Source of the DNA: Labia minor
Lineage: Eukaryota > Arthropoda > Insecta > Dermaptera > Spongiphoridae
NCBI GenBank assembly: GCA_963082975.1
Contig: OY720345.1
Coordinates: 26,172,611 to 26,236,610 of the forward strand
Length of the DNA: 64,000 bases
Direction of reading: 5' to 3'
The notes beneath the pieces are model-generated. The model was not told the origin of the DNA. It saw only the letters and a list, made by a program, of their open reading frames with translations, and made no database searches. Position numbers and translations under genes: made by a program. How positions within the stretch are numbered: the first letter of the stretch is position 1; each line of letters opens with the position of its first letter. Of this stretch, positions 23,601 to 35,840 are shown piece by piece.

Positions 23601-24604
23601 ATAGGTGCCATTACCTTAACAATGCATTCCAATTAAAGATTTCAATTTTTCTGACCATTTTAGATTTTTAAATAATCTTAAATTTTTTTATTCTATTTTA
23701 AGAGAGAAATTAGCGTCAGTTTGAAGATTTACAATGATCTATGTTATGAAAATGATTTTGTAATTAAAAAAATACGAAAATTGGCTCGGTGTTATCATTA
23801 TTTAACACGATTAATTGAGGAACTAACAGAGCTACATGCATTAACCATATTTTTATATATCATTATGTTATTCGGAATGATTGTTAACTGTTTAATATTT
23901 TCTATAAAAAATTTAAATCCTTTTAAAGAACTCGGCATGAATTATAATTATAAATATTTTGAAATTATGACTTCAGTAACATTATTTCTTTTTTTTACCG
24001 TTATAATAATAACTTGTAATTGGACTTTAAAACATGTAAGTATTTAAATATAACTATATAACCAATGAATTGAATATTTGTAAATGTTAGTAATTTTTAG
24101 ATTAATCATACACAAAGATTAATTGGAGAGAAAATTCATCTTTTTAACAATTCACACATTCGTGAGGAGGTAATATTTAATCTTAAAAATTAGAGAAGAA
24201 GAATTTGATTATTAAATTTGAGATTCTTCATAAATTAAAATAGAATTCATTAAATATTTTGGAAACATTTAATAAACACATTTCTTTACTATATACTTTT
24301 TGAATTTCACAATCAATTATATTCATTATTCTTAAAAATATCTTATAAATATATTAATAATTTCTAGTGAAACTGATATTTTCAGCTTTATTATTTTATG
24401 GAACAAATTTATTACCAAAACTTTTCAATATCTATATATGGTGGAATAAAATTAAATACGGGTTTCATATTTAAAGTAAGAATACAAATTATTATATTTA
24501 GCATTAATATTAAATATTGTTCATATATAAGTGATATTTTGATTTGATTTTAGATCTTTACGACATTTATTACTTACGTGATAATTTTAATTGAAAAAAC
24601 TTAA
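20628..24604 (+). CDS. Gustatory receptor family protein (Gr-B), 7 exons
   Basis: Tandem paralogue of Gr-A, 374 aa, predicted 7-transmembrane insect gustatory receptor of unknown ligand. Exons: 20628-20801, 21032-21295, 21595-21738, 23703-24035, 24101-24169, 24386-24475, 24554-24604, all phase 0. Exon 3 is too short to show as an ORF but aligns codon for codon with Gr-A exon 3 (TIKYYCNIVYLIGRIFYELN against TIKYYYMMIHFIGQLYYQLN). Exon 6 has SISIYGGIKLNTGFIFK; exon 7 has TTFITYVIILIEKT, the TYhhhh hallmark. The three-codon length difference from Gr-A is in exon 4, in the extracellular/cytoplasmic loop after the first exon-4 helix. Intron 3 (about 2 kb) is filled by R3a and the subterminal-repeat segment. 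No stop or frameshift seen. Confidence 0.86.
21850..22425 (+). mobile_element. R3 element, copy a (in Gr-B intron 3)
   Basis: Starts TACTATCTCGC and ends GCGAGATAGTCGAGTGG followed by AGGCACTCCAG, so ACTATCTCGC is inverted at the ends. Internal markers: ACGAAAATTTTCGATGTTGA, CACTAAGGTTGAGAAAAATG, AACTGACCGTAAAAATAAAG, and TGCAAATCTCACGCGCCAAC. Other copies at 47,409, 58,894, 60,803 and inverted partial 51,228. No coding capacity. Confidence 0.72.
22462..23612. mobile_element. Segment bounded by clustered 17-bp motif repeats
   Basis: Unclassified segment in Gr-B intron 3. The motif GGCACCTATAGATGACA occurs forward near the left (22,465; 22,653; degenerate at 22,684 and 22,706) and mostly inverted toward the right (degenerate at 23,051; 23,179; then two tight copies at 23,575 and 23,593), with one forward copy at 23,208. 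The outermost copies make the ends TAATGGCACC and GGTGCCATTA. This resembles a non-autonomous DNA transposon whose subterminal repeats bind a transposase. No target duplication or transposase seen, so the class is open. Confidence 0.5.
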
Positions 24605-24642
24605 TATTTGTTTAAAGACTATTATAAACATTCGGTGATGAT

Positions 24643-24648
24643 AATAAA
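24643..24648 (+). terminator. Candidate poly(A) signal of Gr-B
   Basis: AATAAA 39 bases after the Gr-B stop codon; chance occurrence possible. Confidence 0.35.
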
Positions 24649-24847
24649 TCATTAATATTAATATTCCATTTAGAATTTAAATTTTTTATTATTAATAGTT
24701 TAATAACTGATAATAATTTAGGTAAATTATATTATCATATTTACATTAAATAAATATTAATCTTAAATAGTAGATTCCTCCAACAATTTCTTAAAATAAT
24801 TAAATAATTGAATAGTGTACATTCAATCTATTGAATCAAATGATATA

Positions 24848-26526
24848 CAGTCCCTGGCCCAATTATTAGACGCACTGCAAGATTTCATGTAAAATATTAA
24901 TTACCGAGTGATATTGTACTTATAAATTGAATTGTTTTTTATTTTTATATTAATCAATAAAAATAAAATAAAACAGCATTAATTTAGAAAATTATATGTT
25001 TATTAAGTATTAAAGAAAAATGAAAATACATAATGTAAATAAAAGTCAATATTTAGTCGAGCCACCTTTAGCCGCTATCAAAGCTTCAACTCTGCGCGGC
25101 ATGCTATCAATGCAAGACTGTACTGTCTCCTGCATTTGAGGGTGATGATTCCACACATGAATAATTTTTTCTAGGAGCTGGGTTTTGTTAGTGATCATAT
25201 CTTTAGCCACTTCTCTTTTCACTAGCTCCCACACATTTCCAATTGGGTTCATATCGGGGCTATTACCCGGCCAATCCAACAGAGGGATATTTTCTTCTGC
25301 CAAAAAAGCTTAAACAGACCGAGCAGTGTGGCAGGGAGCTCCATCTTGCATGAAAGTGAATGGTTCCCCATTTAGAAACCATTCTTTGAGCTGCGGAATT
25401 AACCGATTTTGTAATACTTCTTTGTATTGGTGTTGCCTCATTATTCCATTTACGACATATAGACGTCCAGCACCCTTGCCGCTGATGACCGACCAAATCA
25501 TCACTTTGGTTGGATGTTTCACCGTTGGAACGACACAGTCAAGATGAAACTTTTCTCCATGACGACGACGCACATACAGAGCTTTATTCTGCAAAATTTC
25601 AAACGTGCTTTCGTCACTGAAGCAGACCTGTCAAAAATAAACAAAATATATAAACTTCCATGTTTCTTTGCTTTATTTAACTGAAAATGATTATAATGTA
25701 TCAATTTTTTATAAAATTACAAAATCTTATCGATCTCCAGAAGTCCACATCTTTGTCTTTCCATTGTTTGGCCCACATCAGGCGCTTTGCTTTCATGGCA
25801 GCTGTTAACTTGGGCTTCCTGGCGGGGCGACAGGCCTTAAAATATAATTCTTTTAATTTTATTCGAACAGTGCGTTCAGAAGCATTTACGCTAGAATCCT
25901 GGAGTTGTGATTTAATCATCTTTGTGGTAGCAAATCTGTTTTCTAGACATATTTTCTTCAAACATCTCTCTGACCGTGGAGTGAAAATTGGTTTTCTACT
26001 GCATCTTTTCTTTCTTTTTGAGCTTAATTCCTCCCCAGGCTCAATTTTCTTTTTTATGCGGCGTACACTGGCTTCAGAAACCTTCAATCTTCGTGATATT
26101 TCCCGGTTTGTAAATGTATTTGCATTCACAAGGGCCTTCACTTCAGCTTTTTTACGTGGTGTAAGATCGACTTTTCTACCCATAATAAAAATAGTCCAAA
26201 TATTTTTTTCCAACACTCTAAACAAAATAAAGTAATAATTGAGTAGTTAAACAAACAATGAGAGTCCATAAAATCACAGAAACACGTACGTACCTGCCGC
26301 GATACCGATCACGATTGATACAGATTTGTACTTGTTTACGTTCATGTATCACTTTGTCAACACAGTGTTGTCATTTTTTTAAAATAAATACAAATAGGTC
26401 GTCTATGACAAATCTTTTAAATAAAAATCAATAATATTGTAGTTTAAATATACAATGACTGTATAAAAACTCTTAAGAATCATAAAATTATTAAAAAAAT
26501 ACAGTGCGTCTAATAATTTGGCCAGG
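24848..26526 (-). mobile_element. Tc1-family transposon
   Basis: About 1.68 kb with inverted ends sharing CCTGGCC(C/A)AATTATTAGACG and then CACTG; the left end (CAGTCCCTGG) follows TA, while the right end lacks the outer CAGT and abuts TATA. It contains one minus-strand transposase gene, disabled. Confidence 0.85.
25046..26183 (-). pseudogene. Tc1 transposase, disabled
   Basis: DDE transposase for cut-and-paste transposition. N-terminal paired-type HTH (MGRKVDLTPRKKAEVKALV, then NREISRRLKVSEASVRRIKK), second HTH to FWRS, then after a probable intron (about 25,628-25,733; acceptor TTTTTGACAG) the catalytic half: CFSDESTF with the first aspartate (codon 25,613-25,615), FMQDGAPCHTA with the second, and SPDMNPIGNVWE. 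In active Tc1 proteins the last reads NPIEN, so the catalytic glutamate is glycine (GGA at 25,238-25,240). There is an in-frame TAA at 25,310-25,312, and the intron donor appears as GATAAG, not GTAAG. Three independent defects imply an inactive copy. The 182-codon plus-strand ORF is antisense shadow. Confidence 0.85.
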
Positions 26527-27189
26527 TATATAATATATAGCCTTAAATATTCAAATTAGACTGGAAGAATAAATCATCATTAATTTCATTTGTCCTTTTT
26601 GTAAAGTTTCCTTCTAAAGTTAATAAATAAAATTAGACTGTGATTTTTATTTCATTTCTAATGAATTAACAATGAAAAATTAGGATTAAAGATAATTAAA
26701 ATAACCTCTCTCAAATTGTATTGATATACCTATATTTAAAATTTATTTCAAAATGTTCTATTACTGTTTGTAATACAATTAAGTAATTTTATTGATTATA
26801 CCAGTTTAAATTTGCCAATTTTTGAATCAAGAACAATATTGAATACAAAACAATATAATCAACAATTATAAACAACAATACATGTTTTAAATAGATATTA
26901 TCTATAATTTTTAAAAAAATCAAAAATATTAAGTATTGATGATTAACACTGCTTGGAAAATCGTAAGTGTATTGCACATGCAACAATAAATAGTTTTATA
27001 AATAATGACATATATATATACGTAGTGATTCCGCGTTAAGGGTAAGAAACTTTTAAACTACATCTTGGAGACAATAACATAAGCCCTTTATAGAAGGCCC
27101 AAGTCATAAACAACACTCAACTTTAAAATTTTCAATAAATCAATAAAAATAAATAATAATGAACTTAGATTTTAATATATTTAACAAGA

Positions 27190-27229
<40 letters not shown>

Positions 27230-27740
27230 AAATTTTATAAAGATTAGTGACAAATAACTCAAATTTTAAGGTTGTGGATTATTAAAATAAAATATAATAA
27301 TTTTTCATGATGACTTAATTTATTTGATAAATACAAATCTATGATATTACTCATAAATTAAATGAATTAATATTTTGGTTTTTAATTTCAATATTACACA
27401 TATTTTCTATAAAAACATTTTTTTCCTAAAATAAGAAAATTTGAAGAAAAAAAAGATTTTATTTTTAAGGGTTAAACCATAAAACCAATTATACTTAAAA
27501 TTTATTAATTTATGTTCTTTTTATGAATATTGTAATTGAGTTGATCAAACTATGAACTTTTATTTTTTAATATAAATTTTAATATCTATATATTAGTAAA
27601 TTATATGATTAAGTAATTAAAAATTTGAACAGCTTATTTTTATTAAATATATCTGTAATTAAATAATTTTTAAAATAAATATATTATTGTTACTTAAATG
27701 AAATATTAATTATAATATAATAATAACAAATTCTTATTTT
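26527..27740. other. Intergenic DNA with AT microsatellite
   Basis: No gene. A (TA)n tract lies at about 27,191-27,229. The 65-codon minus ORF at 26,789 shows no family features. Confidence 0.45.
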
Positions 27741-30700
27741 TTAAGAAGACATATCTAGTATGGATATAATTTCATCAAAATTTGATTCATTTTTTTTATT
27801 ATCTGATTCAGGTATTTTTTTATTTTCAATGTTGTTTATTGATTGACTTGTTGAAACTGGGCCTACATTTGTCTGAGATAATCGTTGACCCATGGCAGAG
27901 GAATATGTCTGAAAAAATATAATTAAAAATACCTACATATTTTTTAATTCAATAGAAGAGGATATTCTTACTAACAATGTTGGAAATATATCAATATCAT
28001 ACTATATAAATTTAATATTGTTTATATTTACCTGCATATTGTATATATATTGGTATATATATAAAGGATATATTTAATTTATACAATTTGATAATTATTT
28101 ATTTTAAATAATACAATATATACTTATTATATGTTAAAATTTCAGTTAGAAATTAAATTTTGATTTCAGTGTGAATATTGAAGGAAATGACCTTTTATTT
28201 AGGAATCAACTATCAGAAACATGTGAAATTCAAAAGAGTTCTAAACTGTATTTAATCTAAGAATAGATTAGAAAAATCACTGAGAAATCGAAACAAATTC
28301 AATTTAACTAATAATTCAAGTATTAGGTTTCACTAACAATTTTAATATATTAAGATTCTCAGTAAAATAAATAATAGATAACTAAGAAAAATTAATAGAA
28401 GCTTGAAAAGGATTAAGATTGAAATTAAATAACGTGAAGACAAAATATTTAGTAACATTGGGAAATACACAAAATCATTTATATAGTAATAATATTGAAG
28501 AAGAATTTAAATTAAGATTACAATCGGATAATTATTGTCGTTTCAATATACAATAATCGTTTTAAGATAATAATTTTCCTATCTTCCGATATTTTATTAT
28601 TCTAAAGTAATTTTCGATTTTTTTTTATTTATAAAATCTCATTTTTTAACAATCATTTCTTTTGAAATTAAAATTAACAAACAACATATTTTTGATTATT
28701 TTCTTTATTACAGGATGTCTTAAAGTTTTAAATGTTTAAGTGGCTATTATATGCTAGCAACAGAGTATTTTTTTTTTCTTATGAATATTATTTTAATTAT
28801 AATTACATAATTTTTATATGACAATTTTTTTAAATTCATATTATCTATATTAAATGATAAAATAAATAATAACACTTCAGCCGGAGGTTGTTCTGCTCAT
28901 CTGATCGCAACCCAAGATAAATAATTAAATATTTTAAAAATTTTGAAAGAAAATATCTAGTGTATTTTCACTGACCCTTCAATATATAAATATATAAATT
29001 AAATAAATTTAATAAAAAGCAAATCAAATACTTTACCTTTTTATTGAGGGTAAGATTAAATTGACTTGGAGCTGGTTGCTAAGAAAAATTTGAAATGTTA
29101 TTATATTATTAACTTTATTAAATATTATTAAATAAATAAATAAGTAAAAGATATAAAAGAGAACACTGTTTATAAAGGGTGTCCCAAAATTAACGCAAGA
29201 TTTGAATTAAATAGAAAACACAGTTTTTAGTCTTTTGATTGTAATTTTTTTAATGATTCATAAAGTACATAGGATAGGGTTATTTATGGAATAAATTGGC
29301 CCCCTAGATCGTGTGATTTAACACCATTAGATTTCTTTTTATGGGGATATCTAAAATCACAGGTCTACGTCAATAAGCCCACAACTACGTGTGCATTAAA
29401 GGAGGAGATTCAACGTTGCATCAACGAAATTCAGCCACATTTATGCAGAACGGTCATGGAAAATTTCGACAAACGAGTGCGTATGTGTATGCAAAGCCGC
29501 GGAGGCCATTTGCCCGATGTGTTATTCCATAAATAACCCTATCCTATGTACTTTATGAATCATTAAAAAAATTACAATCAAAAGACTAAAAACTGTGTTT
29601 TCTATTTAATTCAAATCTTGCGTTAATTTTGGGACACCCTTTATTTATAAAGTAACTGAGATAAGAGAGGTAATGAATTTTCTAAAACTTGGGACTGATT
29701 ATAAAATTTTTAAGATTTAATTAAACAACGGTTTAGTGAAAATGCCTTGAAATTGGAAAAAATTCTATATTTTTTTTTAGAAACTAATTAGTTTTCACAA
29801 ACATACGCTACAAAATTAGTAGCCGTAATAGTTTCTTGCCTACCACAGACGCCAGTGTTTTCTCCTATACGTACATTTAGTTAAATATTTACTTTTTTAG
29901 GGCTATGATTATAACTATCTTCACTCCATGAATCCTCAAGTGCCATTTGAATAACATTTTGACTTTTATTATAAGGCTATAAACATATAATAATATAATA
30001 TTATAAAAGATATAGAATAAATTAATGATTAAAACATCTTACAGTTTGTTTTCTCGTTTTCGGAGGAGAAAAACTTTTCTGAAATTTCGCCTCTTGTTTC
30101 TTTTTTATTATAATTTGTTAAAAAAATTGTAAATTTTTTAATTAATATATTTTTTAAAAAATCATATAAATATAACCTTTTTATTTTATTTGTAAATTCA
30201 AAATATAAAATAAAATGACTATTTTATACTTACCCTCTTTCTGAATTCAGATTCAAGAACAAAATTTTTATGATTCATTTGGGAATACTTTTCATTTAAA
30301 TCACGTGTTTCTTTTCGTAGTTCAGATATCTGTAAATCTTTTCCTTTAATTTTATTTAAGAAATCACCACGCAATTCTGCTAATAATTGATCCATTTCCT
30401 AAGAAAAACATGTAGATCTTTAAAACTTTCAATTAACATTAAAAGTACCAAAATATTTTGATCTATAAGTATTAAAAAAAAAACGAAAATAAAATCTCAT
30501 TACTCTACGCATGGTTTCTTCTTGTACATTGTATGCTGTTTTGAGATCATCTAATTCTTGTCGAACAGTCTCACACTCCTTTTTACAACTTTCAAAATGT
30601 TGTGCAATTTCGTTGGAATGCATTTTCAAATCTTCATTTTCTTGATTTAACCGTTTTTCTTCTGCTTTATGCACGGCCTCCATTTCATCAATTCTTAAAT

Positions 30701-33700
30701 ATAATTCATCCTAAAAACCATTTTAGTAAGGACGACCGATTTAAGAATAAACTCACCTTTAATACATATTAACTTTATTATTAAACATTATTTATAAAAA
30801 ATAAAAATGAAAATATTACTTTTAGAGAATCCCATTTTTTCTTAGAGTCTTCATAAAGTTGTAATTCATTATTTAATTTTTCTTTAGTCAAAGTTAGATT
30901 ATTTTCTAAATTTAATTTAAATTCAGAGATTGATTTAATTTCTACTAACAAATTTGCACATTTCTTTTCAAGTTCTGTAGTTTCATTAATCTGCGTATTA
31001 ATCTGGAAAAATAGTTTTTAATAATATATATATACTTTTGTATAATCATTTCTTGATTTTTATTTGATTTTCAATCTATACCTGTATCATTATTCAAAAA
31101 ATAAAATATAAAATAATTAAAATAAAAATAAAGACTTGATTTAATTAAAAAAACCCTGTATCTTTAACTTTATAGTATAAAAACTTACTTCTATTTCAAA
31201 AATAATAGTTTTTTTAGCAAAAATCACGATTCTTTTAATTTTTAAAATTTTTAATATGCTTATGGACTTATAAAATTATAAAATAAGTAATAAAAAGTTA
31301 TAAAATAATTAAGAATTAAAGACAATTATATTTTTAAAACCAACCTTCGCTTGTAAAGATTGTATATGAAATTCCTTTGCTTGTAACTGTGCATTCAACT
31401 CATTAAATTCTGATTCTTTACTTTTTAAAATATTATCTTTTTCATCTAAAGTATTCTCAAGATCATTATATTTGGATTTTAGTTTTTCCTTTTCAATAAA
31501 AAATTCATTTCTTAAATTCATAAAAATATAATATAATAATTAAGAATTTTAAAAAATATTAAAATCGTATATAATAAAAAAACATATATAAGTAAAATAT
31601 TTTAAATCAAATCTTTGTATTAATCTTCTCTTTGGAATCTTACTTGATATGAATAATCTCTTGTTCTAATTTATTACTTTTTTCATTCGAAGTAGAACAT
31701 TTTGTTTCTAATTCTCGATGAATTGTTTCAAGAATTTGAACTTGTCCTTGTAATGATGCTTCATTAACTTTTGTTAAATTTAATATTTCTTCACGTTTTA
31801 AGATATCTAGTCGCAACATTTCCAAATCTGATGAGGTACTTTCTATTTTCACATTTAATAACTAAAAAAAGATTAAAATATATTTTTTAAAATATTTTAA
31901 TTTTAAGTAAAACTCAGTTAAATTTAAATATTAGAAATTTCTCAATAACGTAAACAGATTTTTATCTGCTTTTCGATCAATAATTTAATCAATTAAATAA
32001 TTATTTTGATAAGTATTTAAATTACTATTTTAAAATTTATTGAGATATTACATAATAAATTTAATACATTTACAATTATTGATTATATCTTACATTTTTT
32101 TCAACTTTCAGATTAGTATTCTCTTCCAATAATTTTTTATTTAATTCTTCAATTTTTTTTATTTTATCAACTTCATCCATTAGTAATTTATTTTCTTTTT
32201 GTAAAATTGTAATCTCTGTATTTAGAGAAAGTAATTTCTAGACAATCAAAATTAATAAATCAGTTTGCATTTTTATAACAATAATTATAATTAACATAAT
32301 TAAATAATATAATATATTTTAAATGTTTATAAAAATAATTGAGTCATTTTAAACAAAAAATTTACAAAATATTTATATTTTATGTTAAGACTCATTGGAT
32401 AATCTATAAATATTTTTAAATTATTTTTCATTACATTTTGAAAATAATCTTGATCTTCCTGACGTTGTTTATTATGTAGACTGGATTCACTTAAGAGCTG
32501 AGTTGTTTTTGCTTCTAAATGTCCTTTTAATTTATCATAATCTCCTTTTAATATATTTAATTTCCTTATTTCTTCTAATCTCAATTTCTTTTCTTTTTCA
32601 ACTAATTTTATATATCATAAATTGTTCATAATTATTATAAGAAGGAATTATAAAACATTATATAAAAATCTACCTTTATTAATTAAATTTTTCTTAGCAT
32701 CTCTTAAAATAGAAAATTCTTTGAGTTGTTTATTGACATTTTCCATTTTTACACTTTGTTCATTTAAAAGAATATGTAGTTCATCACGAGAATCGATACA
32801 ACCTTCAAGAGTTGTTGAAAGTTCTTCAATATGCTGTTCAATGATAGAAGTGATTTCATGTGAAGAATCGATTCTAAATTAAATTAATTAATAAAAAATA
32901 ATTATTATTTATATAATATTTAAATAATGTAAAAATTATAAAAAAAATTTACTTGGAAGCTAATAAATCACGATTTTCTAATTCATTTGTTAAATATTGT
33001 GATAATCTTTCACAATTCATTTGAACTTCCAACAAATTTTCTTTCTGTGTTTGTTGGATTCTTTCTGATATTTCCAATTGTTTTTTAATATCTGTTAATT
33101 CAAATTCTTTCATAATTTTCCATTCTGTTAAATAATCAGTTTCTTGTCTCAATTGCATCTATTAAAAACATGAGCTATTAAAAAAATTCTTTATATTTGT
33201 AAATTTTAATTTTTGAAAAATAATTAATTTATTTTTGAAACTTCAGAATAATAAACGAGCGATAATTTTTTTTAAATTATATATATATATATAAAATATA
33301 AATAAATAATTGAATACTTAATCAATAAGAAAATATTTGTTACAATTATTATCTATCTTTTGATAATATTTCAAAAATTAAACTATTTGATGTTCATAAG
33401 ATATTTTGTTTATTAGAAATGAGCAAATTAATATTGTGGTCTTTATATGGAGACACATTGCAATTGTTTTATTATAATAAGGGTATTTACTTTTAAACGT
33501 TATAAAATATTAATTATTTTATTAATACATGCGTTTACATCTTAATTCAAGATTTTAAGTAAATCATTAAAAATCTATATAACTACAGAAATAAAAGATA
33601 AAAAAAATAATCCAAAATGGTTTCTTACTGGTAACATTTCAGTTATTAATTGAAAATCTGAATATGATTCGTCAATTTGATTCATATTCATTTCCACAGA

Positions 33701-33721
33701 ATGGTTTGGAGAATTTTCCAT
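27741..33721 (-). CDS. SYCP1-like coiled-coil protein, 14 exons
   Basis: Candidate synaptonemal-complex transverse-filament protein, 692 aa, which would link paired homologues in meiosis. Exons (minus): 33721-33629, 33158-32953, 32873-32674, 32601-32435, 32237-32094, 31861-31644, 31510-31345, 31002-30820, 30710-30504, 30398-30234, 30078-30043, 29976-29893, 29078-29037, 27908-27741. Frame is kept at every GT/AG junction. Residues ~32-583 are almost all heptad-like, charged and proline-free: one long coiled coil. The tail (584-692) is non-helical, Ser/Pro/Lys-rich, starting SFSPPKTRKQ. Near the start of the coil, WKIMKEFELTDIKKQLE (W44) and NCERLSQYLTNELENRDLL follow, position by position, the conserved N-terminal block I know from vertebrate SYCP1 (WKV..E.EL.....L, then NE..S..L..E). 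That is a recalled comparison, not a search; other long coiled-coil proteins are the alternative. Intron 12 carries a foldback transposon remnant. Confidence 0.65.
29172..29644 (+). mobile_element. Foldback element with perfect 123-bp inverted repeats
   Basis: Arms 29,172-29,294 and 29,522-29,644 are exact reverse complements (outer end ATAAAGGGTGTCCCAAAATT). Both flanks read TTTATAAAG, partly overlapping the arm ends. The 227-bp centre plus part of the right arm encodes the C-terminus of a mariner-like transposase: INWPPRSCDLTPLDFFLWGY, VNKPTTTCALKEEI, QSRGGHLPDVLFHK, with its stop (29,534-29,536) inside the right arm. It lies antisense in an intron of the SYCP1-like gene. Identity of the arms implies a recent event. 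Confidence 0.82.
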
Positions 33722-35000
33722 AATGAAAATTTTATTTTTAATAAAAAATTTAATTAATTATAATATCAACTAATTTAGTTTCGTTTTATTCACTTAAACA
33801 ATATTTTAATTTATTAAATATTAAAATTAGATCTCACAATCAAGCTTTTCAAACCAGATGGCACTGAGTATTCTCATTGTTGTGAAAAAATATGATTTGA
33901 ACATTTAAACAACAAAAAAAAATTAATAATAAATATAAATTTAGAACCCTTATAAGGCGTTATAAGTTATAATTATAACATATAAACCTGTATAAAGTTC
34001 CACCATCAATTTAAAACGATATTTGCATAATTGATTTAAAATATCAAATATGAAATAGAAATATATATGTTATAAAATATACGTTTATCAGATTTTTTGA
34101 AAGTATAACTCATTTTTGTTTTCAATTTTTTATATATCTATTTTTATGTTTAATTCAAATATCTTTAAAAAAATGAAATCATTTAACATAATATGAAACG
34201 TTTCATTCCAAATATCAAATCTTTTTTTGAAATATACTTTTAAATAAATCTTTATTTCACGAATATATAGTTATAAATATATAAGTTATAAAATAAATCC
34301 AATCTAATTAGTGTCATTTCTCTTATATAATTTTGTGGTGGTTAGGTTTATCCTTTTTATAGTCATGAAAAATTATCTATTTTAAATAAATAATCATTAT
34401 TAATTTAAATTTTATTATTTTAAAAGAATAACGATTACATCAATGTAAATAGAAAAAATTATGCCTTCATATGTTTTTTGTTAACTCAAAGTAGCAATTT
34501 TTTTTTAAATATAAATGGTTATTAATTAAAGGTTTAATTATAATTAGTTTAAATTTGAAATTATTTAATCTAATAAAAGTCATATTTTAATTTTATTTTT
34601 GACAATATAAATTTCTTGTTCAATGGCTAGAAATAATGTTGTGAATTTAATATACAGCCAAAAATATCATATATCATTTTATTTATATAAATATTATTTT
34701 AATTTAAAGTTAAATAGTTAGTGATTTGTAAATCCTATCCTTAGTGGCTATAGGAAACTTAAGAGAACTATAACTGATTGTCTACATATTCTAAGTAATA
34801 AGATATGGGTTTTGAATTGTTAGGGTAAAGTTTTGAGTAAGAAAGGTATAAATTATTTTTCGGTACAGGAGGGAGGGGGAAATTTATAGGTATTTCTTTC
34901 AATTATCTCTTATTCGTGAGATATATGTTTTTAAAACACAAAACGACTAAAATAATTAAAAAAACTTAAACAACATATTTATATAAATCAAACCCCTTTT
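33722..35000. other. Upstream region of the SYCP1-like gene
   Basis: AT-rich; no gene, repeat end or clear core promoter recognised. A G-rich patch (GGAGGGAGGGGGAAA) is at about 34,869. Confidence 0.4.
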
Positions 35001-35480
35001 AAGATATTAATTAATTAGAGGGGATAGGAAGTGGTTACTATTCATCCATATTAGTTGCAGGAATGGAGATCGAATACAAAGTCGTCTTTTGGTGACATCT
35101 AAAAGATGTCTACAATACTAATCGTGATTATGTGGTAGCTATGGACTCGTATAGAGCTCAAGGGTGATTAACAATTTAACAATGTTCTGTAATGAAAATC
35201 CCTCGATGGACCTATTGTTTACCTTTAAGCTAAGATTATTCTTTTTGTATGGGTGATTCATGATGACCATTACGCAGGGAGGCAGAATTAGGGCTTTAGA
35301 TTGCCTCGGATGTACTAAACAGTCATAATCGAAAATAGTCTCAAGTCAGTCTCTTTATATCCATTAATTATTGAAAATTCTAGCTCTAACTGTTCTTTAC
35401 TTAATTCTTATCTATTTATTTTGATTTATATTTGATTATAATAATAATTATATAATTTTTACACTTCAATCTTATCTTCT
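35001..35480. other. Unclassified GC-richer stretch
   Basis: Higher complexity than the surroundings, from AGAGGGGATAGGAAGTGG to about GCCTCGGATGTACTAAACAG. Contains stops in all frames I checked. Possibly degraded transposon sequence; no partner copy found here. Confidence 0.3.
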
Positions 35481-35840
35481 TATACGAGTAAAAATTGTTT
35501 GTTTCTTTGTTTCATTGTTCTCAAAAACCGCTCTAACGATTTTTTTGAAATTCACAACAGAGATAGTATTTATAAAGAAAAATTGAGTTTTATTGATCAC
35601 ATCTCACGAAACTTTATTAGTTCTTCTTAATTTAAATTTATAATATATGGATGACGTCACAACCACCGCCTGTGAGATATATATATATCTATTCTTAAAA
35701 TAAAATTAAAAATATTTATATTATATTCATATATTTGATTTTTTAATTTCATTAATAGTTTTACATTTAAATTATTTGAAATTGTTTCACACAACGTTTA
35801 AAAGAAGATTTATCTTTATATTCGATTTGATATATAGTAG
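35481..35840 (-). repeat. Repeat family R5, copy b (inverted)
   Basis: Reverse-complement of the 3' half of the unit at 1040-1490: GAAATTCACAACAGAGATAG, GGATGACGTCACAACC and the AAATTGTTTCACACAACGTT block in the same order inverted. Confidence 0.55.

Noticed and set aside
25687..26235. 182-codon plus-strand ORF
   Set aside because: Antisense shadow of the Tc1 transposase N-terminal domain.
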